Positions 14,929 through 22,964 of a DNA stretch of 64,000 nucleotides are shown here, piece by piece. The position numbers and the translations under genes are program-made. Origin of the DNA: Kutzneria buriramensis (GTDB lineage: Bacteria > Actinomycetota > Actinomycetes > Mycobacteriales > Pseudonocardiaceae); the NCBI RefSeq assembly GCF_003387475.1, contig NZ_QUNO01000022.1:1-64000 (forward strand), given 5' to 3'. A model generated the notes under the pieces. That model worked only from the letters and a program-made list of their open reading frames with translations, had not been told where the DNA came from and did not search any database. Position 1 is the first letter of the stretch. Each line of letters opens with the position of its first letter.

Positions 14929-15963
14929 GTGTGTGGTTTGTTCGGCATGATGCGCGTGCGCAACTGGTCGCACGAGCGCTGTGACCGCGCCGCCGGAGCG
15001 CTGGTGATGCTGGGATTGCTCGCCGAAGAGCGGGGTGTCGACGCGGCGGGGCTGGCGATGCGCGGTGCTGTTGGTCGTACGGCCAGCGGCACGCGGCGGG
15101 CGGACATCACGCGGTTCGCCGACGTCCGGGTCAACGGTTGGCGCGTGGTCAAGACGCGCGGGCGGTTCTCGACGTTGGACCAGGGCGCAATCCACAGTGA
15201 TCTGCGCCGGGCTCGCGTGGCGTTGGGCCACACCCGGTGGGCAACGCAAGGCGGCGACAAGTTGGTCAACGCCAGTCCTCTGGTGATCGGCCCGATCGTG
15301 GGCTGCCACAATGGCGATGTGGCGGTCAGCTCTCTTCGGGAGCTGGTCGATGACCAGGTTCGGCTGGCGGGCAGCACCGACACCGAGGTGCTGTTGGCGG
15401 CGTTGGGCGCCACCGATGGCACCGCCGCTGCGGTGCGGTCGGTGCTGGAGACCGTGCAGGGCCGGGTTGCGCTCACGTGGGTCGATCATCGCCAGCCGCA
15501 CGGGCTGTGGCTCGCGCGCGGGGCGCTCAGCCCGCTGGCGGTCGCCGGCGACGGGCAGGGTGGCCTGTGGTGGGCGAGCAATCCCCAGTGGCTGCGCCGG
15601 GTCGAGCAGCACTTCGGCCTCGGCCTGTCCGCGCCCCGCATGCTGCGGGAGGGCTCGCTGCTGCGGGTTCGTGGCCGTGACGGCGATCTGGATGTGCAGA
15701 TCAGCCCGGCGTTCGTCCCGCTCGTCCGGCTTCAGGATCGGCGTGTGGCCGGTATCGCGGCGTGGCGTGGCTTCACTCGGGCCGATCGCGCCGACGACGA
15801 GGCGAGGTTGAGGAACAAGCTGGTCACGGCGGTCCGAACGAGCCGGTGGCGCAGCGATCCGTGGCCGGTGTTCGGCGCGGAAGACGTGGATGACTGGCCG
15901 ATGCCGGGTGAGCCGCTGGTCGGCGACCCGGACTGGGACGACTTCGATTGGGAGGTCGCCTGA
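14929..15963 (+). CDS. Class II (Ntn-type) glutamine amidotransferase
   Basis: 344 residues; GTG 14929 with GGAGGAGG upstream. The first residues M-C-G-L-F-G place the catalytic cysteine at position 2 after Met removal, as in GlmS/PurF/AsnB N-domains. Further motifs: G-H-T-R-W-A-T-Q-G-G (glutamine site), C-H-N-G-D and S-T-D-T-E-V-L. No synthetase domain is fused, so it would provide ammonia to a separate partner. Operon order GGCT, small protein, GATase suggests glutamine/glutamate-linked amide chemistry, and the amidoligase cluster lies 7 kb away on the other strand. Likely cytosolic. Confidence 0.88.
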   Translation: MCGLFGMMRVRNWSHERCDRAAGALVMLGLLAEERGVDAAGLAMRGAVGRTASGTRRADITRFADVRVNGWRVVKTRGRFSTLDQGAIHSDLRRARVALGHTRWATQGGDKLVNASPLVIGPIVGCHNGDVAVSSLRELVDDQVRLAGSTDTEVLLAALGATDGTAAAVRSVLETVQGRVALTWVDHRQPHGLWLARGALSPLAVAGDGQGGLWWASNPQWLRRVEQHFGLGLSAPRMLREGSLLRVRGRDGDLDVQISPAFVPLVRLQDRRVAGIAAWRGFTRADRADDEARLRNKLVTAVRTSRWRSDPWPVFGAEDVDDWPMPGEPLVGDPDWDDFDWEVA

Positions 15964-16335
15964 CCGGTTTATTCCGGCTGTGACCGCGGTGGCCCGTCAC
16001 CTCGTGTGGGTGGCGGGCCACCGCGATTTCGACGTGTTCGGACCGCGGCGGCAACGCTGGGCGGATCCGCGCTCGTCCTCGCCTGCAGATCCGACAAGGC
16101 CCCGGATGCCGGCGCACTCCGACCTGGGCGACGCGGTCGCGCAGATCCTGGCCACCCTCGCGGATGTCGGCGCACCGTGTCGCCCACGGCGGTGATCCGC
16201 CGCGAGGACGCGCCGGCACTGTCGTGCGCGACCAACCGCGTGGCGAGCACCATCGAGTGGTATCGGGCGCACATCGTCGGCACGCCCATCCTCGTAACGG
16301 CACGGCGGTCACCCACCGCGCGTACGATCGGCGCT
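15964..16335. other. Non-coding gap with repeat copy
   Basis: 372 bp without a convincing gene. It holds copy A of an imperfect ~76-bp direct repeat (16024-16099). Just before the next gene lies TACGAT at 16323-16328, 7 nt from the GTG at 16336, the spacing expected of a leaderless actinobacterial promoter. Confidence 0.4.
16024..16099 (+). repeat. Imperfect 76-bp direct repeat, copy A
   Basis: Shares with 17224-17298 the exact core CCGCGGCGGCAACGC plus matching flanks (CG-TTTCG at the start, CCGACAAGG at the end), about three quarters identical by eye with one single-base gap. The two copies lie on either side of the NYN gene. Confidence 0.55.
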
Positions 16336-17163
16336 GTGGGTGACCGCTACCGAATCGGCGTGTTCTACGACGGAACTTGGTTCGCCCACGTCAGCGACTT
16401 CTACGCCACCCACCACCGTCGCGCCGCACGACCTTCTCTGGGCGGTCTGCACGACGCCGTGCGGTGGTACGTACACCGTGTCGACGGCGTCGACCTCGAC
16501 GCCGTCGAGGTCGCCCAGGCGCACTATGTCCGCGGACGCAGCCCTGTGCCCTCGACGGCCTTCGATGCCGTTCTGGCCAACGCCGGCGTGACCCGCCATG
16601 ATCTCGAACTACACGAAGGCAAGGAGAAAGGCGTCGACGTCCATCTCGCGCTCGAAGCATGGGAGTGCGCGACCACCCTGCCGCTGGACTACGTCGTTCT
16701 GATCACCGGCGACGCCGATTTCGCGCCACTAGTGACCCGGTTGATCGACCGGGACGTCCGCGTGATCATTCCTGTCCTGGACGCGACTGACGCGGGCGGC
16801 CAGGTACTGCACACCGCGGCGCAACTGCGAGCAGCGACGAGCGACACGCCCACGTTCGACCAACTCTTCGCTCCTGGCGATGCCGACGACTACCCGCTCA
16901 AGTTCCCGTTCGTGCGATCCGCTACGGCCGCGCCCCCGAAGCCGCAGAACGGCCGCTGGCACGGGACCGTGACCGGATGGACTCCGGGACGCACGCACGG
17001 CTTCATCACCGACAGCAAGGGCGTCTCCTGGTTCGCCTCGCGCGACGAGCTTCCCGACGGTTATGAAGATCTACCGATCGACACACCGGTGTCGTTCACC
17101 GGGTCGCCGAAGCCGGCACCCGGCAAGAAGTACCCGCAGGCGTACTCCATCCACCTCGACTGA
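16336..17163 (+). CDS. NYN-domain (LabA/PIN-like) RNase fused to a small C-terminal beta domain
   Basis: 275 residues; GTG 16336, probably leaderless (TACGAT 7 nt upstream). Residues ~4-165 read as a NYN domain: I-G-V-F-Y-D-G-T-W-F (first Asp), a central K-G-V-D-V-H-L-A-L (Asp) and I-T-G-D-A-D-F-A-P-L (third Asp), the metal-binding acidic set of PIN-like RNases. Residues ~205-275 resemble a cold-shock/OB-like module (G-F-I-T-D-S-K-G-V-S-W-F-A). NYN proteins process or degrade RNA; an RNA-targeting or regulatory role is plausible. It stands alone between two copies of a direct repeat. Confidence 0.8.
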   Translation: MGDRYRIGVFYDGTWFAHVSDFYATHHRRAARPSLGGLHDAVRWYVHRVDGVDLDAVEVAQAHYVRGRSPVPSTAFDAVLANAGVTRHDLELHEGKEKGVDVHLALEAWECATTLPLDYVVLITGDADFAPLVTRLIDRDVRVIIPVLDATDAGGQVLHTAAQLRAATSDTPTFDQLFAPGDADDYPLKFPFVRSATAAPPKPQNGRWHGTVTGWTPGRTHGFITDSKGVSWFASRDELPDGYEDLPIDTPVSFTGSPKPAPGKKYPQAYSIHLD

Positions 17164-17223
17164 CACTGACGCCGGGCCTAGAGACTCAGCCCTGTGAACC
17201 GACTGCGGCCGTAGATTCCTTCA

Positions 17224-17298
17224 CGGTTTCGCCGCGTTCGGGCCGCGGCGGCAACGCCGCGCGCATCCTCCCTCCACGTCCCCTGCTGGCCGACAAGG
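17224..17298 (+). repeat. Imperfect 76-bp direct repeat, copy B
   Basis: Second copy of the repeat at 16024-16099, here 89 bp before the RapZ-C-like gene. The spacing between copies is 1.2 kb and encloses exactly the NYN gene. Confidence 0.55.
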
Positions 17299-17386
17299 GC
17301 GTCCAAGACACTGAGTCGGGGGTTGACCGTTGCCTGCCGTCGGGCAACCCCTTCCCGCACAACGGCTTCTCCTCGATGGTGTTGTC

Positions 17387-17740
17387 ATGGCGACGGATTC
17401 GATCAGCACCAGAGACCACGGCAGCGTCCCGCAACTGCGGGTCACCTCGTTCGGTTTCGGGCACGCCCCCGCTCCGGCCGCCGACATCGTCCTGGACCTG
17501 CGCCCCTGGTTTCGTGACCCGCATGTCTCGTCGAGACTGCGCGAGCTGACCGGCCGTGATCCCGAAGTCATCGCCAACGTCCTGAGCACGCCCGGCGTCG
17601 GCGGCTTCATCAACCAGGTGTTCCGCGCTGCGGGTGAACTCGTCCAGCTCGGACTCGGCACGGTCAACCTGGCGGCTGGTTGCGTCGGCGGCCGTCATCG
17701 ACCCATTGACCGGACTAACGACCGACACGCCGGCACGTAG
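17387..17740 (+). pseudogene. RapZ C-terminal-domain-like gene, 5' part, interrupted
   Basis: From ATG 17387 the reading (V-T-S-F-G-F-G-H, D-I-V-L-D-L-R, L-T-G-R-D-P-E-V, G-C-V-G-G-R-H-R) follows the RapZ C-terminal domain, which binds glucosamine-6-phosphate in Proteobacteria and occurs as stand-alone small proteins in actinobacteria. Homology stops at the second Arg of G-G-R-H-R near 17700, and the last ~12 codons to 17740 are foreign. The missing end is found in frame at 22749-22895. The gene has been split by the insertion at 17701-22748. Confidence 0.75.
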
Positions 17741-17787
17741 CTCGTGGCGCTGCCCGGCTGATCGGTACTCGTGGGCACCTCAAGATC

Positions 17788-19047
17788 ATGGAGGTGCCCG
17801 TCTTGACCAGCACGACCTTCCGCGACCTCACGGCCATCCAGCTGCCGAAGTGGGGCGCGGTCCGCGCGGCATCCGGCCCGGTCCCGTGGCTGCTCGTCGA
17901 CGACGACGGCCAGGCCGTATTGCCGGTGCACCGGTACTTCATCGACTTCGTCGCCCGGGACACCCGGCTCGGCAGCGTCCGCAGCTACGCCTACGACCTG
18001 CTTCGGTGGTGGCGCTGGCTGATCGTGGTCGACGTCGCGTGGGACAAGGCGACCTCGGCCGAGGTCCGCGACTTCGTGTTGTGGATGAAACAGGCCCGGA
18101 AAGTGCGGCGGCATGCCCGCACCGTCTCGGCGGCGACCGCCGGCACGCTCAATCCGGTCACCGGCAAGCAGTACCTCGACGACCAGTACAAGCCGCGCTC
18201 GATCGCCCACTCCAATGCGGTGCTGCGCGCCTTCTACGAGTTCTGGGTGCACGAGGACGGCACACCGCTGGTCAACCCGGTGCCACTGGACCGCTCCGGC
18301 CACCGGCGGCCGCACGCCCACCACAACCCGCTCCAGCCCTACCGGGCCGGCGAGGGCCGCCTGCGGTACAACCCCAAGATCCCCAAGCGGCGGCCCCGGG
18401 AGATGCCCGAGGACCGCTGGAAGGACTTCTTCGGCGCGCTGCGGTTCAACCGGGACCGTGCGATCACGGCCACCGCGGTCAGCAACGGCGCCCGCGCGGC
18501 CGAACTGCTGGGCGTGCGCGGTGTCGATCTGGACTGGGGCGAGCAGATGGTGCGGGTGTTCCGAAAGGGCACGGGCGCGGAGCAGTGGCTGCCGGTCAGC
18601 TCGGAGGCGTTGGTCTGGACCCGCCTCTACTTGGCAGAGCTGCCGCCCCTCGACCCGCAGGAACAGGTGTGGCGAACGCTTCGCCGACGGGACTACGGCG
18701 CCGGCCTGGAGTTCCAGCCGCTGAACTACGAGGCGTTGCGCGCGGTGCTCCGTCGGATCAACACGCTGCTGGGCACCAACTGGTCGATGCACGATCTGCG
18801 GCACACCGCCGCGCTGAGGATGGCTCGCGACGAGCGGCTTTCGCTGCGGGACGTGCAGGAGATCCTCGGGCACGCCCACCTGGCCACCACCGGCGACACC
18901 TACTTGATCGAGCAGCAGGCCGAGGTCGTACGCCGAGTCCAGTGCCACCTCGCGGATCGGGCTGAGCAAGCACAGCGCCCGGCCGCACCGAGCGCCGGCT
19001 ACGCCAGCACCGACCTGGACGTGCTGTTCGGCGGTGGTGCGGAATGA
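17788..19047 (+). CDS. Tyrosine recombinase/integrase (TnpA-like)
   Basis: 419 residues from ATG 17788; TTG 17803 is an alternative favoured by GGAGG at 17790-17794. The N-terminal ~190 residues are a SAM-like core-binding domain. The catalytic set is present: Arg in N-G-A-R-A-A-E-L-L, Lys in R-K-G-T-G, H-D-L-R-H-T-A, G-H-A-H and the nucleophile Tyr in T-G-D-T-Y-L. The stop overlaps the next start (ATGA), coupling it to the larger recombinase. It presumably acts with that protein in moving the 17701-22748 element. Confidence 0.92.
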   Translation: MEVPVLTSTTFRDLTAIQLPKWGAVRAASGPVPWLLVDDDGQAVLPVHRYFIDFVARDTRLGSVRSYAYDLLRWWRWLIVVDVAWDKATSAEVRDFVLWMKQARKVRRHARTVSAATAGTLNPVTGKQYLDDQYKPRSIAHSNAVLRAFYEFWVHEDGTPLVNPVPLDRSGHRRPHAHHNPLQPYRAGEGRLRYNPKIPKRRPREMPEDRWKDFFGALRFNRDRAITATAVSNGARAAELLGVRGVDLDWGEQMVRVFRKGTGAEQWLPVSSEALVWTRLYLAELPPLDPQEQVWRTLRRRDYGAGLEFQPLNYEALRAVLRRINTLLGTNWSMHDLRHTAALRMARDERLSLRDVQEILGHAHLATTGDTYLIEQQAEVVRRVQCHLADRAEQAQRPAAPSAGYASTDLDVLFGGGAE

Positions 19048-21497
19048 GCCCTCGCCGCGCCAACCGCGTCATGCTCGCCGACACGGTCACCGCGCTGCCG
19101 CCTCAGCCGCTGTTCGTCGACCACGAGGTCACGACCGACCACACCCGGGTCGGCCCTCACGACCACCTGAGCCGCGCCCAGGTGCTGGAGCTGCTGCCCA
19201 CCCTGCCGATCTGGAACCTCGACCTCGACGGCACGCCCCTGGCCGGCGGAAAGAACGAAGCGACCCGAAACCACCGACGGATGTCCGGCGCCGCGGCAGT
19301 GCTGACCTGGTTGGAGACCCATCCCGGCGACGGATGGCAAGCACGATGGCGCACCGCAGGATGCGACCGGGACAAGCAGTGGTACGCCGCCGCCGTCGCC
19401 GACCTTCCGGGCTGCGAGGGCCTCCGGTTCAACCAGCTGGTCTCGGGGCTGACCTTCTTGTTCCTCAACAAGATCGTGCTGCCCGACATGCTGTTTCTCC
19501 GCGGTTACAAGGCAATGCGGCTGTTCAAGTACGCCCAGCTGATGTTCCCGCCAGGCACGCTGGACACGATGCGCCGATTCGTCGAGTCCGTCGGGATGTC
19601 GGAATCGCATCTCCAGCAGGGTCTGCGGGTGATCTCCTCGCTCGTGCTGCACACCGGCCGCGACCTTCCCGAGCTGACCGCCGAGGACATCATCAGCGTG
19701 CGGGCGCTGGGCCGCCGGTGCCGAGGCGAGGCGTTCCCGGGCACGTTCCCGGCATGGGACCTGCTGCGGGCGGTCGGGGTCATCCAGTCCCAGGACTCCC
19801 TCAAGGACGCATTGCGGCACGGCCAACGCCCGACCGCCGAGCTGGTCGACCAGCACAACGTGCAGAGCACCACGATCCGCAACGTCCTGGTCCGTTACCT
19901 GGAGGAACGCCGTCCCGGGCTGGACTACGGCTCGTTCCGCGGCCTAGTCGGCGAACTCGTGAAGGTGTTCTGGGTCGACATCGAGACCCACCACCCCGGT
20001 ATCGACTCCCTCCGCTTGCCGCCTGAGGTCGTCGACGGCTGGAAACAGCGGCTGCTGACCTACGTCGACAAGGCCGGGAACGTCCGCGAACGCCGTGGGC
20101 GAGTCGACATCATGATGCGCGTCCGGGGCTTCTACCTCGACATCCAGGAGTGGGCGCACGAGGACCCGTTCTGGGCGCCACACGCGGTGCCCAGCCCGAT
20201 CAACCGCGGCGACGGCGCCGGCGGCCTGAAGATCGTCACGCAGACCCAGGCCCGGATGCACCAACGCGTCCGGGAACGCCTGCCGCACCTGCCCGTGCTG
20301 GTGGAGACCGCCGAACGAGTGCGCCACGAGGCCGCCGACCTGCTCGCGGCGGCGGCCGCCGCCGTCTTGGGCACCGAGTTCGAGCACGCCGGCCGCCGGT
20401 ACCTGCGGATCCTGCCCGCCGGCAACAAGACGCCCGGCCGTGAGGTCACCGACGTCTACATCCGGGAGGTCGGCAGCACCGCGCTGCACTCGATCAACCA
20501 GACCCATGCCGAGGACGATGCGTTCTGGGCCTGGGTGGTGGTGGAGACCTTGCGGCACACCGGGGTTCGCGTCGAGGAACTGACCGAGATCACTCACCTC
20601 GCGCTGGTCTCCTACCGGTTGCCCGACACCGGTGAGGTCGTACCGCTGCTCCAGATCGTGCCGTCCAAGAGCAACGAGGAGCGGCTGCTACTGGTCAGCC
20701 CGGAGCTGGCCAGCGTGCTGGCCACGATTATCACCCGGCTGCGGAACAACAACGGCGGCAAGGTGCCGCTGGTCGCCCGCTACGACCACCACGAACGCGT
20801 GACCGGACCGCCGCTGCCGCACCTGTTCCAGCGCCGGCCGTACTGGCAGAACCAGGTGTTCAGCTACGCGGCGATCAAACGCCTGCTCGACGCCACCCTG
20901 GCCCACACCGGCCTACGCGACGCCGCCGGCGAACCGCTGCGCTACACCCCGCACGACTTCCGGCGGATGTTCGCCACCGAGGCCGTCACCGGCGGCCTGC
21001 CCGTTCACATCGCCGCTCGGCTGCTGGGGCACAAGAGTTTGTCCACCACTCAGGCGTACCTCGCGGTCTTCCAAGACGATCTGGTCCGGACCTACCGAGG
21101 CTTCCTTGATCGGCGTCGCGCGGACCGGCCGGCGGAGGAGTACCGCGAGCCCACCGACCAGGAGTGGCTGGAGTTCCAGCAGCACTTCGAACTGCGCAAG
21201 GTCTCCCTCGGTACCTGCGGCCGCCCCTACGGCAGCCCGTGCAAGCACGAGCACGCCTGCATCCGCTGCCCCGTGCTCCGCATGGATCCCCGCCAACGAC
21301 AGCGGCTGGTGGAGATCATCGCCAACCTCCGCGACCGCATCGCCGAGGCCCGCCACAACGGCTGGCTCGGCGAAGTCGAAGGGCTCCAGACCAGCCTCAA
21401 CGCCGCGGCCGCGAAGCTGACCAGCCTCGACCGGACGACCACGACTGCCCGCCCGACCATCACCGACCTCGGTATGCCGATCATCACCTTGGCCTGA
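19044..21497 (+). CDS. Large tyrosine recombinase (TnpB-like) with C-terminal Cys cluster
   Basis: 817 residues, twice the usual integrase length. Catalytic motifs lie in the last third: Arg in H-T-G-V-R-V-E-E-L, H-D-F-R-R-M-F-A, L-L-G-H-K-S-L and Tyr in T-T-Q-A-Y-L. After it comes C-G-R-P-Y-G-S-P-C-K-H-E-H-A-C-I-R-C-P, a zinc-binding-type cluster seen in Tn554 TnpB relatives, and a coiled-coil-like tail. The ~450-residue N-terminal extension has no recognised motif. Translation is coupled to the first recombinase by an ATGA overlap. Likely the second strand-exchange partner. Confidence 0.9.
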   Translation: MSPRRANRVMLADTVTALPPQPLFVDHEVTTDHTRVGPHDHLSRAQVLELLPTLPIWNLDLDGTPLAGGKNEATRNHRRMSGAAAVLTWLETHPGDGWQARWRTAGCDRDKQWYAAAVADLPGCEGLRFNQLVSGLTFLFLNKIVLPDMLFLRGYKAMRLFKYAQLMFPPGTLDTMRRFVESVGMSESHLQQGLRVISSLVLHTGRDLPELTAEDIISVRALGRRCRGEAFPGTFPAWDLLRAVGVIQSQDSLKDALRHGQRPTAELVDQHNVQSTTIRNVLVRYLEERRPGLDYGSFRGLVGELVKVFWVDIETHHPGIDSLRLPPEVVDGWKQRLLTYVDKAGNVRERRGRVDIMMRVRGFYLDIQEWAHEDPFWAPHAVPSPINRGDGAGGLKIVTQTQARMHQRVRERLPHLPVLVETAERVRHEAADLLAAAAAAVLGTEFEHAGRRYLRILPAGNKTPGREVTDVYIREVGSTALHSINQTHAEDDAFWAWVVVETLRHTGVRVEELTEITHLALVSYRLPDTGEVVPLLQIVPSKSNEERLLLVSPELASVLATIITRLRNNNGGKVPLVARYDHHERVTGPPLPHLFQRRPYWQNQVFSYAAIKRLLDATLAHTGLRDAAGEPLRYTPHDFRRMFATEAVTGGLPVHIAARLLGHKSLSTTQAYLAVFQDDLVRTYRGFLDRRRADRPAEEYREPTDQEWLEFQQHFELRKVSLGTCGRPYGSPCKHEHACIRCPVLRMDPRQRQRLVEIIANLRDRIAEARHNGWLGEVEGLQTSLNAAAAKLTSLDRTTTTARPTITDLGMPIITLA

Positions 21498-21501
21498 GAC
21501 G

Positions 21502-21534
21502 GGCGCGGGGTGGGCCGGCTGCCGGCCCACCCCG
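21502..21534 (+). terminator. 16-bp perfect hairpin after the recombinase genes
   Basis: CGCGGGGTGGGCCGGC (21502-21517) is complementary to 21519-21534 with one base between, just 5 bp after the stop of the second recombinase. There is no T-run, but such GC hairpins terminate transcription in many actinobacteria. Confidence 0.6.
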
Positions 21535-21620
21535 CGTGGCTGACACGCAGTCGCGTTTCTGCCCGTGATCACCTGCCGGTGCACTACCGTGGTAGGCCGA
21601 CTGCCGTAACCGGGGGACGC

Positions 21621-22679
21621 ATGGACGAGATCCTGAAGGCGATCGCCGCCGCACTGGCCCGGGAACAGGGTGAGCCAGCCGACGACGCGATGGAAACCGG
21701 CACGGGCGTCCGAGCCAACATCATGCGTCAGTTGCGGCTGCGAGTTAACGAGAGATTCACCGACAAACCAGGTCCACAGGACGTGCTCGCCAAGGCGTCG
21801 GCGCACCCGGACAGTCTGGGTTGGATCGCGTTGCTGGCTGAGGTACTTGATCGAGCCTGCAAGGCTGATCCCGTCTTCGCCGCCGAACTACTGGACTTGT
21901 GGGAACGAGCCGAGGCGGCTGCACCTGCGCCTATCTGGTCGGAACAGGCCGGGAGCAACGCCGGCGTGCCCAAGACCGGCAGCACAGGCGGCATTGCGGT
22001 GCTGGCCGGCGACGACGTCGATATGGCGGATGACGAAAACACGGATTCCGGCCACGAGAACGAACATGACAATGGCACGATCATTTATCGCCGGAACGAA
22101 ATTATCGTCAACCTCGGAAGTTTTGAGGCCCCTGGACAACATGAGCGGGTTGACGTAGACGTCTCGGTGTATCTCGACGTCGAGGAAGCCGCAGACCCGG
22201 TGGAGTCGGTCCTCGTCACGGTGCTCAGGAAGTACGGCTTCCAGGTCCATAGCTGGGGCGAACCGATCCGCAGCTCGTGGTTCCGCAGGATGCGGGTCTC
22301 CATCAACAAGGCCCGTCAGCACGAGCTGACGCGCCGACTGGCTGGGGACCTGAGCCGGGCTGTGGAGCTGCGGGCGGTCGACCAAGCGCAAGCCCAGGTC
22401 GACGCTGCCCAGGGCGATGTCGTCGCGAAGCTGTTGACCGCACTCGCGAGCACCTCTGCCGCAGCCATCCAGATCGGCTCGGTGCTGCTGATCAAGGTCG
22501 ACGGCGTGCCGATGGTACGCAACCTGACCCAGCTGGAACTTGCCCACCTGCAACGAAACCCGGACCTGGTACGCGATCCGGCAGCATGCCTGTCCGCCCT
22601 CCAACACGCTGCGGATCAAGCAGCACGGACCGCCGAGCCGCCAGAGCAGGACGGCAAGTCAGCCTTGCCCAGCGGATGA
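21621..22679 (+). CDS. Unknown protein carried by the Tn554-like element
   Basis: 352 residues; ATG 21621 with CGGGGGAC upstream. Three parts are visible: an N-terminal helical region (~1-100), an acidic low-complexity linker (~130-155) and a C-terminal domain with beta strands and a long amphipathic helix (I-I-V-N-L-G-S-F, V-D-V-D-V-S-V-Y-L-D-V; later S-V-L-L-I-K-V-D-G-V-P-M-V). No catalytic motif recognised. It could be the element's cargo, possibly a conflict or regulatory protein, or replace TnpC. It is separated from the recombinases by a terminator and may have its own promoter. Function unknown. Confidence 0.7.
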   Translation: MDEILKAIAAALAREQGEPADDAMETGTGVRANIMRQLRLRVNERFTDKPGPQDVLAKASAHPDSLGWIALLAEVLDRACKADPVFAAELLDLWERAEAAAPAPIWSEQAGSNAGVPKTGSTGGIAVLAGDDVDMADDENTDSGHENEHDNGTIIYRRNEIIVNLGSFEAPGQHERVDVDVSVYLDVEEAADPVESVLVTVLRKYGFQVHSWGEPIRSSWFRRMRVSINKARQHELTRRLAGDLSRAVELRAVDQAQAQVDAAQGDVVAKLLTALASTSAAAIQIGSVLLIKVDGVPMVRNLTQLELAHLQRNPDLVRDPAACLSALQHAADQAARTAEPPEQDGKSALPSG

Positions 22680-22748
22680 TCGCCCAGGAGGCGATTGACC
22701 AGGGCTGACGCTACTTCGAAGTTGCGAGCCTCCTTAGTCCGGAAAAGC

Positions 22749-22895
22749 AGCGTGGTCGTGTCCGACCAGCTGTATTTCCGCGCTCTCTCGACCGGTTGGA
22801 CCGCCGGTGTCCATCATCGCGATGCCGACAAGCCGGTGCTGGCCGGCCGCCGGCCGCACTCGGCCGGCTTCGCGCACCAGTGGGTGTCCCGGTGA
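22749..22895 (+). pseudogene. RapZ C-terminal-domain-like gene, 3' part
   Basis: The frame S-V-V-V-S-D-Q-L continues naturally after G-G-R-H-R of the 17387 fragment (family pattern G-G-R-H-R-S-V), followed by H-H-R-D-A-D-K-P-V-L and a stop at 22895. It has no start of its own. Joined with 17387-17700 it would give a ~153-residue protein. The gene is inactive unless the element excises. Confidence 0.7.
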
Positions 22896-22964
22896 CTGCT
22901 GCTGTGGATGCCGCAGGCCGGCGAGGCGACGTCCGTCGTGTGCCGGGCCGGCAGAGCACGGCGA

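Larger units (their letters stand above)
17701..22748 (+). mobile_element. Tn554-like two-recombinase element inserted in the RapZ-C-like gene
   Basis: About 5.05 kb. The borders are inferred from the split host gene: homology ends at ~17700 and resumes at ~22749. Near the ends lie CCGGACTAA (17710-17718) and its inverse TTAGTCCGG (22734-22742), a short terminal inverted repeat. Content: two overlapping tyrosine recombinase genes (420 and 817 aa), a perfect hairpin and one 352-aa unknown gene, all rightward. Two unequal recombinases recall TnpA/TnpB of Tn554; a TnpC equivalent was not identified unless it is the 352-aa protein. Exact borders are uncertain by a few bases. Confidence 0.75.
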
